Of a stretch of DNA of 64,000 nt, positions 48,212 through 60,300 are shown piece after piece. The DNA comes from Verticillium longisporum. Its lineage: Eukaryota; Ascomycota; Sordariomycetes; Glomerellales; Plectosphaerellaceae. The stretch lies in NCBI GenBank assembly GCA_019188255.1, contig JAETXT010000006.1, positions 3,286,001-3,350,000 of the forward strand, written 5' to 3'. The number at the start of each line of letters is the position of its first letter. Position 1 is the stretch's first letter. The notes under the pieces were generated by a model. That model was given only the letters and a program-made list of their open reading frames with translations. It had not been told where the DNA came from and ran no database searches. Both the position numbers and the translations under genes were made by a program.

Positions 48212-50977
48212 CTACCGTTGGGGAGCCGGCCCCTGATTCTGTCCCTGGCCTTGGCCCTGACGGCCGTACGGCTGGCTCTGCAGCGGGTGCGGCCTGCTCT
48301 CGACCGGGCTCAGGTTGTTGCCAGCCGTGAAGCTGTACGCGGACGAAGGCATACGGTTCACGCCAGTTGTGTTGTTGTGATATCCGCTTCCATATGCTTC
48401 GGTTGAAGACTCCTCGTCATATGTCTGAAGCCGCGAGGTTGTTGGAGCCAGATGGGCGCCGTGGCCTTCTGGCTGGCGCGAGTCCACCAAGGAGAGGTTG
48501 GAAAGACCCTCGCCGGCCTTGCGTCTACCTCCGCGCGTGCTAGCGCGCTTCACGAGCTCCGAATGACTGCGATCCATGTCGTTGGAACGGCGGTGATCCT
48601 CAGATCGACGTCCTCGGGCATCCGAGGGTGTTTGATCGTCGCCCAGTCGGTACCCCCATTCCTCTCCGTCTGCAGGGTCCCTAACATTGAGTCCCGCCAT
48701 GGCTTGCCTCTCCTTGGTCGAGTCGGAATCGGCACCAGCGGCGATGTCCGTCTCGTGCGGAATCAAGCGCGCAGCCTCCTTTTTCTTGGCCGCTTCCTCG
48801 CGGGAAGCCGCAGCAATCTCATCAGAGACGGAAACAGAGTATGTGGGGTTGGTAGGGCCACCAAGAGCCTCGGAGCCACCGCCAGGAGCGTAGATGGGGA
48901 CCTTCTTGAGGGACAGGACCAGGGCGCACATGAACTTGGAACGACGGGTGGCGCGGACAATCTCGTTGTGCCAGTTCGACTTGTGCTTGATGACAACATC
49001 GAGAGCGAGCTTGTCCAGATCGCCAACGCTGCTGACACCCATGGCAACATCGGGCTGGAAATCGCGCGAGTTGTCCGAGTGGCGAACAAACGCCTCCATC
49101 TCGTGGCGAAGCGTCTCAATGTCCTCAAAGGACGTGTCGTATGAAATGTGGATGGTGATGACCTCCTTCATGGCCTTGCTGCGGGACACGTTCTCAATCC
49201 ACAAATTGTTCAAGACAATGTTGGGCACCTGCCATTGGTCAGTCAAAAGTCAAAATACGGTTGCCTCTGGGCAGAACGGGCCTACCTGGACGACCTGCAT
49301 CTTGTCGATGCGAGTGAAAACAGTGTACAAAAGAGAGATCTTGTCGACGACCAGCTGCAGCTTCTCCGAGCCGTGAATGTCGACGCGGTCGCCGACATCA
49401 TAAGGGTGCTTGACGAACAAGAAGATGCAGGAACCGAGGAACTCCTGCGTGGTGACGGCGAAGACAAAAGACAGCGACAAGAGGGCCGTGCCGGCAGTAG
49501 CGACAGTCGTAAGGAAGCTGCTCTGGAACCACGCGAGGAAGATAAAGATGACGATGAGGAGGACCACGAACATCAAAACCTTATCGAAAACACGCAGGGC
49601 CTGGCCAATGTCTTTCATGCCCTCGGTGATTGCCTTGCGCTCCTTGCTCACTTCGACAATGGAACGAGTCATTTCTTCAAGACTGATGTCGCCATTCATA
49701 TCCCCGTCAATGGCGTTGAAAGCCTCTTCAGCCTCGTCCTTGTACGAGGGGCCGAGGACTTCTTGAACATCTTCGAGGTACAGAGAGTCGTTGCCCTCGC
49801 ACACGAAAGCCATCCAGATGCGGCGTGCCAGGGCTTCGGAGGACTTGGTCTTCTCGAGGGCCTCAATGACGATGGAGTGGGCCGAGTTGGGGTTGAAGAC
49901 CTGCTTGCCAGTGATCTCGGACGCAACGTTGCCAAAGGCTGCCGTCACCTTGTCGCCGACACGACCAATGTTGCCGACAAACTTGAGGGGCACAGCAGCT
50001 CCGCCGACTTTCTTGCCAGTCTGGGCGAGGATCGAGTCGGAGATGATGTCGTCGTCCTCCTCAAACTCGGCGCAGTACATGGGGAAGAGGGTGCGGGAGG
50101 CGTCGTACAGCAGGCCGAGGAGGTGTACCTCGCGCTTACAGGCCTTGATGCGAAGGGCGAAGGACCGCTGGTGATAGGAGATACCAATCAGCTGGACAAT
50201 GGCCTTCTCGGCGAGGTAGACAGCGGCAGACGAGAACAGGGCGCCAAGAATGGTCACGACGACCTTGACCCAGTGGACGTTGTTGAAGCCGCCGAACAGT
50301 CCGCGAAAGGTGAGCCAGGAGGCGAGCGCCCAGAAGAAGAAGGACATGGGAATCTGGAGGTTCTGTAAGACCGTAGCGTACTTGCGCGTGCCAGTGCTGA
50401 CGACACCGACGACGAACATAAAGACGCGCGGAAGGAGCCAGGCGACAACCTTGCCGGCCCACAAGGTGAGCCACGCAATCTCGATCCACAGGAAGAGGCG
50501 GAAGAGCGCAGGGCCGGGGGTTCTGTTGCCATCGCCGTCCTTGCTGCTCCTGCCCACGGGAAGATCATTCCTGTGGCCCGTAATGGGCAGGACAACCACA
50601 GGAATGGCGAGAAGGATAGCGATGGGAATAATGTAGACGAGGTAGCGGGTAACGACTGAGGCGCCAATGATCTTTTTGTAGAGTTGGCCCATGGCGTTGA
50701 GCGAGACCTCTTCGGAGCCACCTGTATCGTTTCTCGAGAGCGCCTTGCCCTTGCGGCGACCGGCGCGGCCCCGGGCATGCAGGTGCTGTTTCTCGTCGGG
50801 TGTTTCTTGGCCGGAGCCGGAGCCGTCCATGGCGATGTTCATGTTGGGGCGGCGAGCGCCCGTGGAGCTGGCATGGCTCTTCACCTGCGTGAGAGGGATG
50901 CCTTGATCCTGCACCATTTCTTTAGAATGGCTGCGCCGAATGGGGATGAAGCCGCTGTGTCGAGGGGAGAGGGTCAT
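48212..50977 (-). CDS. MscS-family mechanosensitive channel with EF-hand (Msy1/Msy2 type)
   Basis: Exons 50977-49286 and 49228-48212; 902 residues. Four hydrophobic segments (about 108-133, 158-190, 210-227, 237-258) precede a cytoplasmic EF-hand with a complete 12-residue calcium loop, DGDMNGDISLEE at 424-435, then two further membrane segments (about 466-516) and the MscS beta-domain (FVKHPYDVGDRVDIHG, WIENVSRSKAM). Fission-yeast Msy1 and Msy2 share this layout, sit in the ER and shape calcium and hypo-osmotic responses (known); ER location here is inferred. A long low-complexity cytoplasmic tail (about 700-902, QGQGQGQNQGPAPQ at the end) follows. The 57-nt intron contains stops. An in-frame ATG at 51169 would add 64 residues, but that stretch looks like 5' UTR. 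Confidence 0.87.
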
Positions 50978-51342
50978 CGAGGCAGCCCCGGCGGCAGTGG
51001 TCGGAGGCGTTACTAGGCTTTTAGTTGCGGAAAAAGGGCAAGGGCGCGGACCCTGAGAAGTGAATGACGATGCTCGGCAGATGAGTAGCTTGGACGAGGG
51101 GATCCGGATCCACACCTCTGTATTGTTGGGAGGGAATTGCTGGGTATCGAAACGTCTGTTCGGATGCACACGAGACGAGATGGCGTCCCAATGTCAAACG
51201 TCGAAAAGGGAAGTCGGTGCGAGAAGACCTAAGGGTGTGAGTCCAATGACGACAAGGCCAATTCCAAGTAACGACTGGCGAGGAGACTTGGTCTATGTCT
51301 GCGATCGATGGAAATGGGGGGGGGGAAACAAGGAAATAGATG

Positions 51343-51380
51343 AGAGGAATAAGAGGAATAAGAGGAATAGGAGGAATAGG
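51343..51380. repeat. AGAGGAATA-type tandem repeat
   Basis: Purine-rich 9-nt units (AGAGGAATA, then AGGAGGAATAGG variants) in the promoter of the MscS gene, ending in TAGGTAGGTAGG. Confidence 0.6.
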
Positions 51381-51770
51381 TAGGTAGGAGGGCTGAAAGG
51401 GAATTGACAGAAGCGAGCGAGCGAGGCGGCGGATCAGCAAGGCATTTCAAGGAACGTGGAAATCGACAATCTGAAGCACCTCAAGACGAGGATGACGATC
51501 GGTAGAGGTCCGCTGGAGCACGACTACCAGGTCCGTCCACAATACCCCAGCGATCAGGGGACACAGTCTGGGCACAGTCTGGTGGATCCACAGTGAAGGG
51601 CCTTCGGTGGGGTCCTCGACCTGCAGGGGCAAGAGGGGGCGCGCCACGGGTTGCCACTGTCTAGCGTTTTCCTTGGTTCGTGCCTGCTTCGTGTCTCCGT
51701 GGGCATCCCTTCCCACGCCTGCCCACTGCGTCCGCCCACTGCATCGACCCACTGGCACGGCGTGCCAGGC

Positions 51771-51805
51771 GGTTGGCGGTTGGCGGCCACCGGTTGGCGG
51801 CCACC
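51771..51805. repeat. 14-bp direct repeat (GGTTGGCGGCCACC), two copies plus a partial
   Basis: Full copies at 51778-51791 and 51792-51805, with a partial GGTTGGC at 51771-51777. No coding role seen. Confidence 0.65.
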
Positions 51806-51840
51806 GGCTTTCAGGGGCGTGAGACGGCTAACGGGCAAGA

Positions 51841-51869
51841 GCCAGGCAAGAGCCAGGCAAGAGCCAGGC
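51841..51869. repeat. 11-bp direct repeat (GCCAGGCAAGA)
   Basis: Two full copies and a seven-base partial third copy, 35 bp after the previous repeat. Confidence 0.65.
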
Positions 51870-54800
51870 GGCCGCCTGTTCCTTGTTTCATGCTCGAGGA
51901 ACCACAGAACCGCAGAGGGCCCAGCCAGCGAATCATCGTCTGGCCCTGAGAGGCACTGGGAAGGGTTCCGCACCACCACCACCAACCCCAATCCCACCAA
52001 GCAAGCAATCCATGTACACATCAATCCACATCAATCTCCATTTCCACTGCTGCTCTTGACGACTCTTGTCCGACGGCCTCGCCCAAGCTCCAAGCAAGGC
52101 GACGCGTACTCAAGTACATGTACCCAAGCAAGATACCCGACCACTTGGCTTGGCCCGTCTTGTTTTGCTTTCGAACGGCCTGGCCATTCCAGCCAGCCAG
52201 CCTACTGCCATGGTAAACTTTGACAGCCAAAGGAATCCGCAATGGGGACCAGGCCTTCTGCTTCGCCCGCAGCGCGCTTACATACTCGCCGTTTCTCCTG
52301 GCATTATTCCATCGCTGGCCTGCTCACACGGAGGCTGAAAAAGGTGCTCGACGGATCACAACGACACAGACTACCAGGTACATGGCACATGTAGACCGAG
52401 AAACGGCTGTGAGCCACAGTGTGTTTGCGCGAGTCACGGCACCCTGTTTTTCTTTCGATTCTGCTCCAGCGTGCCCGTCAACCGGATCGTCGCCCCAACC
52501 TGGCTAGGCAAAGTCGCAGCGGGCTTCCACCACTGCTACGTCCCTACCAAGGTTTCCAACCTCCAGCGAGCCCGGAGGATATGAGCTTAAACGAGGCTCC
52601 CTGCGCTGATCATCTCGTACCAGACACCAACAACGTAATGCTCCAAGATAAATCGAGAACGGCAATCGCACAAATCGAGCATCGCTCTGTTCCAATACGA
52701 GGAGAGAGTCGCAGTGCAGTGCTGCCCCTTCTGCGACGCCAAGCGACCGTCTAAAATTCCATGTCTCCATTCCGTCTTACACGGACTCCTGAACGACCAT
52801 GTGAATAGCAGTGTACTGTAAGTAGGGCGGGCCCCCGTCCTTGCGTACCTAAGTTGGACGAAACATTCGTAGCCCAGGCGGCAGACGAGCGCCTGGACGC
52901 TTCGACGCAATGTCAAAAAGCGAGCCATGCTCCCTACCTCAGACCACCGTCGATGGTCAGTGTGCAAGGCCGCCAGCACAACCTGGTGCCTCGATGCTCT
53001 CCAGAACCGTTCGCAGCCTCCCTCCCGTTGCCGCCGTCAGAAATGGTCCTTGCACCAATGTGCCGTCTGTTGAGAATTTGACCGCTGGAAACCCCGTCAG
53101 TTGAGTGCGCCGGCGCCCGGCGCCAGGCCACAACGGTATCAGCTAGCACTGTCGCCGGCTGGTTGGCATTCGTCACTGCTGGCCACGGCGATCAGCCGCT
53201 AACTCTCAATCTCTGCCGCGTCAGATTTTGGCTCCCCGAGCTATGGGGCACCGTGCCCCTTTCTAACATCAGGGGCCGAATGATGCAGAGTGCCAAAAGC
53301 AATGTTTCTCAAAAATGCTGGCCGGCGACGCAGTGGGCGACATGAATCGTGAAACATGGGCAAGCAAGGAGCCTTTGTGATGGCTTAGGAACGACCTACC
53401 GTGATACTGAGCTTGAGCAACTGTGCGTCACGCACAAGAAACAGCAGCAGCCCAAGCACGGGGCGCCGTGTTTGTAGCACAGCATAGGCTGAATGTGCCC
53501 CCCAATGGACAGACTTCTCGCACGGCCTCGGCTCTCGCTCTCTCGATCGCACAACGATGCTCCGATCAAAGTCTGCAGACTGTGAAAACATAGAGAAAAA
53601 AACTCCACTCGAAGAAGGTGATCATGTCCCTAGTAGATCCCTCAACTACGTGTGTTGACATGCCGTCCCGCCCGTAGCGCCATCACAAGACGCGTCGTCT
53701 GCGCCATCAGGGGCTGATCCTCAGCTGCTGTTCCCACCATACACTGTGCTCCTGGAATGGAAACGACCCTTTACCCAGGAGGCTGCATGGCGGGCTGTCA
53801 CTCTGCTCTCATTGGATCATTTCGTCTCGACTACTCCAACTTCACACATCGAGAGGGCTGAGCCCCGACGGCCTTGCGTGGATCGCGAACAGTCTAATGG
53901 GACAGGCAGCTTCTTCGGCTTTGAACATCCGATGTTTGGAAGATCAATTGACATCATGGACGGACTGTGAAGGCTTCCGAGATCGAAGTACGGGGTCTGA
54001 CGTTCTTGTGTGGAACACCAGCAAGCTGCTCCGAATGGTCCCAAACTGGACCGATTCCTGGGGATACCTCGTCATTAGCGATGGCCCGACGCCAGTGACT
54101 TGGGAAACGCAAGTTCTGATATTTCTAAGCCGACATGGAAGAAGAGAGCTGGTTGCAGACATTCATCTCGATTCCGATATCATGAGTTCCAGTTGCCCAC
54201 ATTTTCTGCTGGACCCGATCAGCGCCTGGGAACCCACAATTGCTGCATCTCCATCCTCGGCGCTTTGTGCTGTTTGGCCACTCTTCAAGCTTTGGGTCGC
54301 TGGGGATCATGCACCTTATCGTGTGGGTTCGTGTTACTTCGTGACTTGACCGGACCGATGACGTGAGGCGGTTGGCAAGCTCCGTCGGGGCCGCTACGGC
54401 TGGGGTCTCCCGGGCCATACTTTGCCATCATCAGTACGAAGTGAATGCCTCCCCATATACCGGGACAGACCAATGCTAGTACAGTGGCCCTGAATACATG
54501 TTGCGTTGCGTGACAAGGTTTGAGGGTTGCCAAAGCTGCGAGCTCGGTTCTGCAAAACCGCTATGAGCCGCTTCGCGAGGCGTCTCTAGCACATACGACC
54601 ATACCTACTGGAAAACTCGGGATCCCGTCCGCTCTCCCATCGATAAACCAGTAAGGGCTGAACTAGTAGTTGGGTGGGTGACCACCAGCGAATCCTCGGT
54701 GTTGTATGTTTTGTATTTTTGACAGTCGTGTGGTGGGGGACATGTCGTGGTCGGGGTTCTCGTTTTGGATGAGCAGAGAGAGTCTGGCGAGACCGTGGTT

Positions 54801-55691
54801 TCGTTGTGAATTGCTGGCCAATGAGGGGAGTCTCTTCTTAATTTTGGCACAAAGCTCTCCGCGGGCGATTTCTTTTGGGGGTGCCATGCATGGGAGGCTT
54901 TCGGCCTTTTGACGAGGCATGCATGGGTAGACATGGTAGATAGGGTCTTGCGTATCATACAGCATAGATCTCCCAAGCGATGTCTTTTGATTTCTTAACG
55001 GCTATCAAGCCCCAACACGAACCGATTCGGAAAAGAAGGCAGTACAGCCTCCGTGTAGGAAACCTCGCTAGTGTTGAGCCCATCCAGCTCAGTCCTTTCT
55101 CTTCCTTCATCGAGGACTTCTCTGCAACCGGGCCGCGCCACACTCAGCATGGAAAGGCTCACATGGCCGATACAATTGATGATTTAGAGTTGCAGAGCTA
55201 TTCTAGCCGCGAGCTTCTGCAACAGTGCCGTTGCGCCGGGTTGTACTCGCTCGATGGAGGATAACACAATTTGGGCAAGCATGCTCGAGTCCAACGGCTT
55301 TGTGACTCTTTCAAACACTCAAGAAAAGACCGATTGGGTCATATGCTGTGACTGGCTTGTTGTGCTTAGCATGCCGGCGGTGCTCGAGCCTTGTCATCGC
55401 TGCATACACTCAACCACTTCACTACATGAGCATTGGTACATCGAAGGACAACAGCACTGCCGTGCAAAGCTTCTTGGGCATGGCACATCTCTTTTGCAAG
55501 CTGAAGTTGGGATGACCATAGGCAAACGACACGCCTGTCGGTATCATGAATTGGGGTTACGTTAGTTACAGGATACACTCAATTTGTCTTGCTGAGCTAT
55601 ATGCAAATATACGTGTTTCCCTCCGTATCCAACATGTGACAAAAATATCGTGAAAGGGCACAATATGCAGAGACCAGCCATCTTGCCACGC

Positions 55692-57897
55692 TTATGAATC
55701 CAACATGCCCAGCACCTTCCTCTTCATTGCCGCGAGTTCCTTGTCCTTAGCCCGCATCTCTTTCATCAGATTCTCGTACTTGTTCCGCCACAAGCCGCCG
55801 CCGCCCTTGGTGGTGCCCGGGTCATCTTCAGCCTCGCTCACGTCGGGCGACCTTTGCCACCGTTCATGCTGTACAGTCTGCGCCATCCTATACGTCCCCT
55901 TCACACTGCCCAGCCGGTAGACCCAAGAGCACTCAAAATGCGTGCGGTCCTCGTATTCAACGAGCCGCCTGATTTGCATCTTATCGGTCGTCATGAGCAT
56001 TGCCCCCCCGGCCAAGGCAGCGACATTGATGAGGAAGGCGGCGTGAGAGGCGGCCGCCGCGTAGAGGGCCTCTATGATGCTAGCAACAAGTGCATGAGCC
56101 TCGTCAAGACTGCAGGGCGGTGTGCGTTTTCCGCTCGCGTCGTACCAATCGGCGCGCAGAACCTCGCTATGAAAGTAGCCAAACGTGGCGTCAATATTGG
56201 TGCGTTCCTCCATATCGTCGAAAAACCCCAGAGGAGTCACGCGGGGTGCAGGGTCAAGACTAGGGACTTCGTGATCGGTTGTCTCAAAGTTGAATGCTGG
56301 GTTCGATGTGTATTGCTGTGCGGTTGGACGCGGGTTCGTGGTGGCAGCAGCTGCGCGAGCGACATTCGTCGGAGCAGCGGTGCTGGAGAAGGTCTGGTTC
56401 ATAAAGCCTCCATGGTCAGGGTTCGGTTGACCGTGGACCACGACCTCGGGAGGTAGCTGCAGGTTCGGTGGCGGGAAATAGGGGCGCGGCGGTGTGGCAA
56501 GTCGCACCGAGCCTCCAACGCGCTCGGGTACTTGAAGTGATATGCTGGGCTTGGTCGGTCTTTGGGTGTGAACCGGGAATTCTGAAGGTAGAGGTGCTGT
56601 AGGGGGTATAGGGGTCGGTATAGAAGGGGCACCTATCGGTGTGCCGGCCAAGGAAGTGTTTGAAGGGGGCGTATGCATCGCCGGGGTGATGGTTTGGTCG
56701 CTGCCATCAGGCACAGAAGAATCGTAACCCGGCTCAGCTGCTGAGCCTGCTGGTTGTGCAGATTTGTCCATGATGTTCCGGTTCATGGGCGGCCTGCCGC
56801 GAGCCTTGCCATTGGCATTGCCTCCGAGCCCGCGACTACGCCATGCTGAGGAGACAACTTTTGCGCCGTGGCGGCGCTGCTGATGTGTTTTGCCCTTGGG
56901 ATTCACGGCCGACATGGGCTCGTTGGAATCCCCCAGAAATTATTTCGGGTGGTGGGCGTGATAGCGGAGAGGGGCCCGGGGGGGTACGCTGTCAAAGGGG
57001 TTTGGGCGTCTGGTTCATGCAGCCAGGGACCGGTCCCTGGGCCGGGACGCAGTAGGGAATCTGGCGGCCGTGCAGTAAAACGGCCTCTAGCATCCGGATG
57101 CGCCGACCAAGGGCCAAGACTGTTGCGGGCAGTACCGTACTCTTCTGAGGCTGGCGGCTCTATTCTGGGGCGCTGTGAGGGCGACTCGTTCAAGCTCTCC
57201 TCCTCGGGGCGTTTCTTGCCTCGTTTGGGGCGTGCTTGGGGCACCAGAGCACGCAAGGCCATGTCATCCACGGGAGCGACACCATCTCGTCCCTCTTGGT
57301 AGATGGGGGTCGGATCGGTAGGAATATCAGTCCAGTAAGGATGAGGAATGCTCATGAGATACTCAAAGAAGGCATCCACATGCATCGAGTGCATCCAGCG
57401 CTGAGCAGCGGTTAGCAGTGAGCACCAGGAGGGCGACAGCATGGCTCGGTCGATACCTTTAGCCTGACGGCATACTGTTGGATCTTTTGGGAGCTCTCCC
57501 CTTTGTCCTTGTCGGGCGGATCGACGCCGAGCTTGAGTGCAAGCTCAGCCCAGGTCTTCAGCTCCTTCGTCTCGAGTTGCCTCACGAGCAAGAAGAGGTT
57601 GAAGGCAGTGAAGGACTTGCCGCCGGACTTGGGCAAGGCACGAAATGCTTCCCGCAAAGTACCCGTGTCCGTCTCAAGGGGTACGGCGGGGTTGCAGTAC
57701 ATGATGAAGGAGACAAAAGCATCTTCGAAGGTAGCGGCGTCCACATGCCTGCTAGGAAGCGTAGGGCGGATGAGCAATGGTGCGGCATGCTGCCTCGCTC
57801 GGGCGGGGTAAGACGGTGATTGCATCACGAGGCCCTGCCCGTTTGTGTGTCCATTGGGCGGAGGTTGCGAGGGTGGTTGAAGATGAGCTGAAGCCAT
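55692..57897 (-). CDS. ARS-binding protein 2-like (Abp2 family), one apparent frameshift
   Basis: Exons 57897-57457 and 57400-55692; 716 residues after correction. The conserved N-terminal part reads FVSFIMYCNPAVPLETDTGT, KSFTAFNLFLLVRQLETKEL, KTWAELALKLGVDPPDKDKG, QQYAVRLK-RWMHSMHVDAFFEYLM, matching the Abp2 (ARS-binding protein 2) family first described in fission yeast as binding replication-origin DNA. The middle is Pro/Ser/Thr-rich and disordered; the C-terminus has a helical ADWYDASGKRTPP...SLDEAHALVASIIEAL and a final coiled coil. The frame breaks in the C5 run at 56930-56934 (plus strand): one added base joins NNFWG to DSNEPMSAVNPKGKTHQQRR. A 56-nt intron is well formed. Start chosen at ATG 57897; an internal ATG 24 codons later is possible. 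DNA binding is by homology. Confidence 0.82.
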
Positions 57898-58283
57898 CGC
57901 GAGGTGTAGTGCAGCCAAGGAGCTGAGCGTCACATCATTGGTGGCTGCAGGCGAGTCACAGCAGCACTCGGGTTGATAGGGCTGCAGGCCGATGCCAATG
58001 GATGCTGAGGTCGATGCCGGTACAGATGCGGTCAATCGGTAGTATGGTGCCAGACATGACACGGCGCGGGCGCGGACCTCGTGAGGGGGATGTTGTCGCG
58101 AGACGAGTCACGGCAGCGGTCGATGAAGTTGACTGTTAATTACCCAGAGAGACGGCAACAGCGCTGAGGTCGAATTGGGAGTACTAAATTTAGCTCTTGG
58201 GCTCATGAGCATTGGGGGCTGCCCGGGGGCTGCCCGCTGCTTGCCCGCTGCCTGCCCACTGTCTATTGCCCATTACCTATCTA

Positions 58284-58314
58284 GGTACCTGAGGAGGTAC
58301 CTGAGGAGGTACCT
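58284..58314. repeat. 12-bp tandem repeat with GGTACC core
   Basis: GGTACCTGAGGA twice followed by GGTACCT; the left end forms TAGGTACCT, related to the TAGGTACCTA palindrome seen in other spacers. Confidence 0.65.
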
Positions 58315-58798
58315 AATGCTGAGCTACCACCAGAACCGTAGTAGAGCGGCGGCATCGATGTCTTGGCAATCGCGACCCCGGCGCAGGTGGACGTGGGCAA
58401 GCAAGTGCATCCCGATGCGTCGGCAGTCGCAGCAGTGCGAACCCAGACGGCACGGTCTGCGCACACAGTATTACGTCATGCGGTTACCCCAGATTCTGTC
58501 CTGTCCCTCAACCACGCCATCGATTTGTCAGGACAAAAGAATGAGGAGGTCTCGAAGAAACTAACTACTGCTGGCAAAACCACCTGCCGAACAGAGGAAG
58601 AGCAATTCCTCGCAGCTCCTGTGCTTTACTAATCTGAAGACCGCCATCCATTACATGATACGCCCTTCTGTCGTCAAGTCATCATTGGCCCCCTCCCATC
58701 AATTGCGTGATTGGGCGTGAACATCACAGCTCACTCAAGCTCAGCTCATCTTGATGACCTCGGCCTCTTATGATTTGAAATACAATATCCATATTCAG

Positions 58799-58806
58799 TA
58801 TATAAA
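58799..58806 (+). promoter_or_regulatory. TATA box of the AsaB/CmcJ-like gene
   Basis: TATATAAA 209 bp before the ATG at 59015, followed by a C/A-rich leader typical of fungal transcripts. Confidence 0.55.
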
Positions 58807-59014
58807 GATACCATCACCTGCTCCCGTTGTGGTTTACCTTACAACTTCTAGCATCTATTTACTTGCCTGTCTTCCAATCTCCTAACCACCACAAGCAAAC
58901 GTACACTGTGACCGTCATCAGTCGCCACTGCCTGTGACAGCTTCATCTTTACCTATCAGATCTTACATTGTATATCCCCACCCCAAAACAAAAATCACAG
59001 TGTCGCAACAAATC

Positions 59015-59855
59015 ATGTCCGGCAACACGACGGCGACCCTGAACTTCTATGCCCCACCCCCCAGACGGCGCCGCTCCCTTCAACCACGTTGACCCTCCCC
59101 CTCCTGGTCTGCCCATTCGCAACTACACGACCGATTCACGCCCTGTGCCGATAACAGACATTCGCGGCTCCGAGTCCTCCTTCCAGAACCTCGACCGCGA
59201 CGCCTTTGCCCTCATCTCAGGCGAGCCGCCCTCCGCCGAGACGGCCTTTGCCGACGACGACTCGATCAAGAAGAACTACTACCCCGAGCTGGAGGCGCTG
59301 CTGCTGAAGGCCATCCCCGGCGCCAACAAGGTCATCTTCTTCGACCACACCATCCGCCGCGCCAGCAAGGACAGCCCCCGCGAGCCCGTCCAGCGCGTGC
59401 ACATCGACCAGACGGCCCGCTCCGCCGCCCTGCGCGTGCGCCGCCACGCCGCGTCCGACGACGAGGCCGACCGCCTCCTCGCCGGCCGCTACCGCATCGT
59501 CAACGTCTGGCGGCCGCTGAACCGCGGGCCCGTCGCGTCGTTCCCCCTCGCCTTCGCCTCGAGCGCCTCGCTGCGCGACGACGAGGTCGTGGCCGTCGGG
59601 CACCGCTACGCCAACGGCTACACGGGCGAGACGGCCGGCATCCGCTACCACGAGGGCCAGAGGTGGTACTATCTCTCCGGCATGACGGGCGACCAGAGGC
59701 TGCTGCTCGAGTGCTTCGACAGCGAGGCGTTGAAGGAGGGGAGCGGCGTGCAGGGAGGGCGCGTGGCGCACACGGCGTTTGCGCATCCCGGCACGGCGGA
59801 GGATGCCGAGGGACGGGAGAGCATCGAGGTGAGGGCGCTCGTGTTCGGGCCCTGA
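59015..59855 (+). CDS. AsaB/CmcJ-like (GA4 desaturase-type) oxidoreductase-family protein, one apparent frameshift
   Basis: Single exon, 279 residues after correction. Starts MSGNTTATLNFYAPPP, then DGAAPFNHVDPPPPGLPIRN. Family blocks: PVPITDIRG, KVIFFDHTIRRASKDS, QRVHIDQTARSAALRVRRH, GRYRIVNVWRPLNRGPVASF, WYYLSGMTGDQRLLLECFDS, ending GRESIEVRALVFGP. This matches the large fungal AsaB/CmcJ-like family, often annotated as hydroxylase/desaturase or GA4 desaturase-like and frequent in secondary-metabolite clusters; conserved HID and DHT histidines suggest a metal site (inference). No backbone synthase is nearby, so a cluster role is unsupported. The frame changes in the C6 run 59057-59062 (one C too many, or two too few). 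GC content of the coding region is high, with G/C-ending codons. Confidence 0.8.
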
Positions 59856-60300
59856 GAGAGAGGATGGGCGATAGCGGGAACAGCAAAGCAAGCACAGCAT
59901 AGCATGTGATGAAGCCATGAAATGTGATGAAGCCATGAAATGTCATAATAGCAATTGGGTATCTGCACCAACTAACTAAAAGAGTGTCCCGTGCCCTTGC
60001 GAACGACTATGATCACTTCTTCCGCCGTGTGCTGCTATCCCTGCCTGTCCCCATTACCAGAGTTCTGTATGCCAATGATGCTTGTGCGTAAAACTGCCCG
60101 CTGGGTTCATGTAGGACCACTCACTGGACTGAAGATAATTAAAAAAAAAAAAAAAGAAGCCCATGTGCGCGAAAACCGCGCCTTAGTACCAAGACCAAGA
60201 AAATCCTCATTTCAGTCATATAACCAAACGCCGTCTCATGTGTTGCCGCCTCGTCTCTTTCCTCTACCGCTCAGTTGCTTGCCTGCAGGCCCCTGCCAGT
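59856..60300. terminator. Shared 3' region of convergent AsaB-like and Sds3-like genes
   Basis: 445 bp between converging stop codons. Holds a direct duplication of TGTGATGAAGCCATGAAA at about 59905-59941 and an A15 run at 60141-60155. No gene seen. Confidence 0.45.

Larger units (their letters stand above)
50978..55691. other. 4.7-kb gene-poor region between the MscS and Abp2 genes
   Basis: No gene can be supported. Seen: 9-nt AGAGGAATA-type repeats at about 51343-51380; direct repeats at 51771-51805 and 51841-51869; and several ATG-initiated frames of 90-150 codons without recognisable domains (53897-54349, 54980-55264, overlapping 55254-55565). The first begins MGQAASS, formally a myristoylation-like start, but nothing else supports it. 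Promoter of the MscS gene occupies the left end. Confidence 0.4.
57898..59014. promoter_or_regulatory. Divergent spacer between Abp2 and the AsaB/CmcJ-like gene
   Basis: 1.1 kb between divergent starts. Contains a GGTACC-centred tandem repeat (58284-58314), GCCCGCTGCC-type low complexity near 58230-58260 and the TATA box of the downstream gene. No coding sequence supported. Confidence 0.45.

Noticed and set aside
49148..50368. 406-codon open frame on the plus strand
   Set aside because: It lies antisense to the MscS channel, which has clear domains and membrane segments; it is a shadow of GC-rich codon use.
50980..51169. 64-residue N-terminal extension of the MscS channel
   Set aside because: In frame with an ATG, but composition resembles untranslated leader; ATG 50977 is preferred, though not proven.
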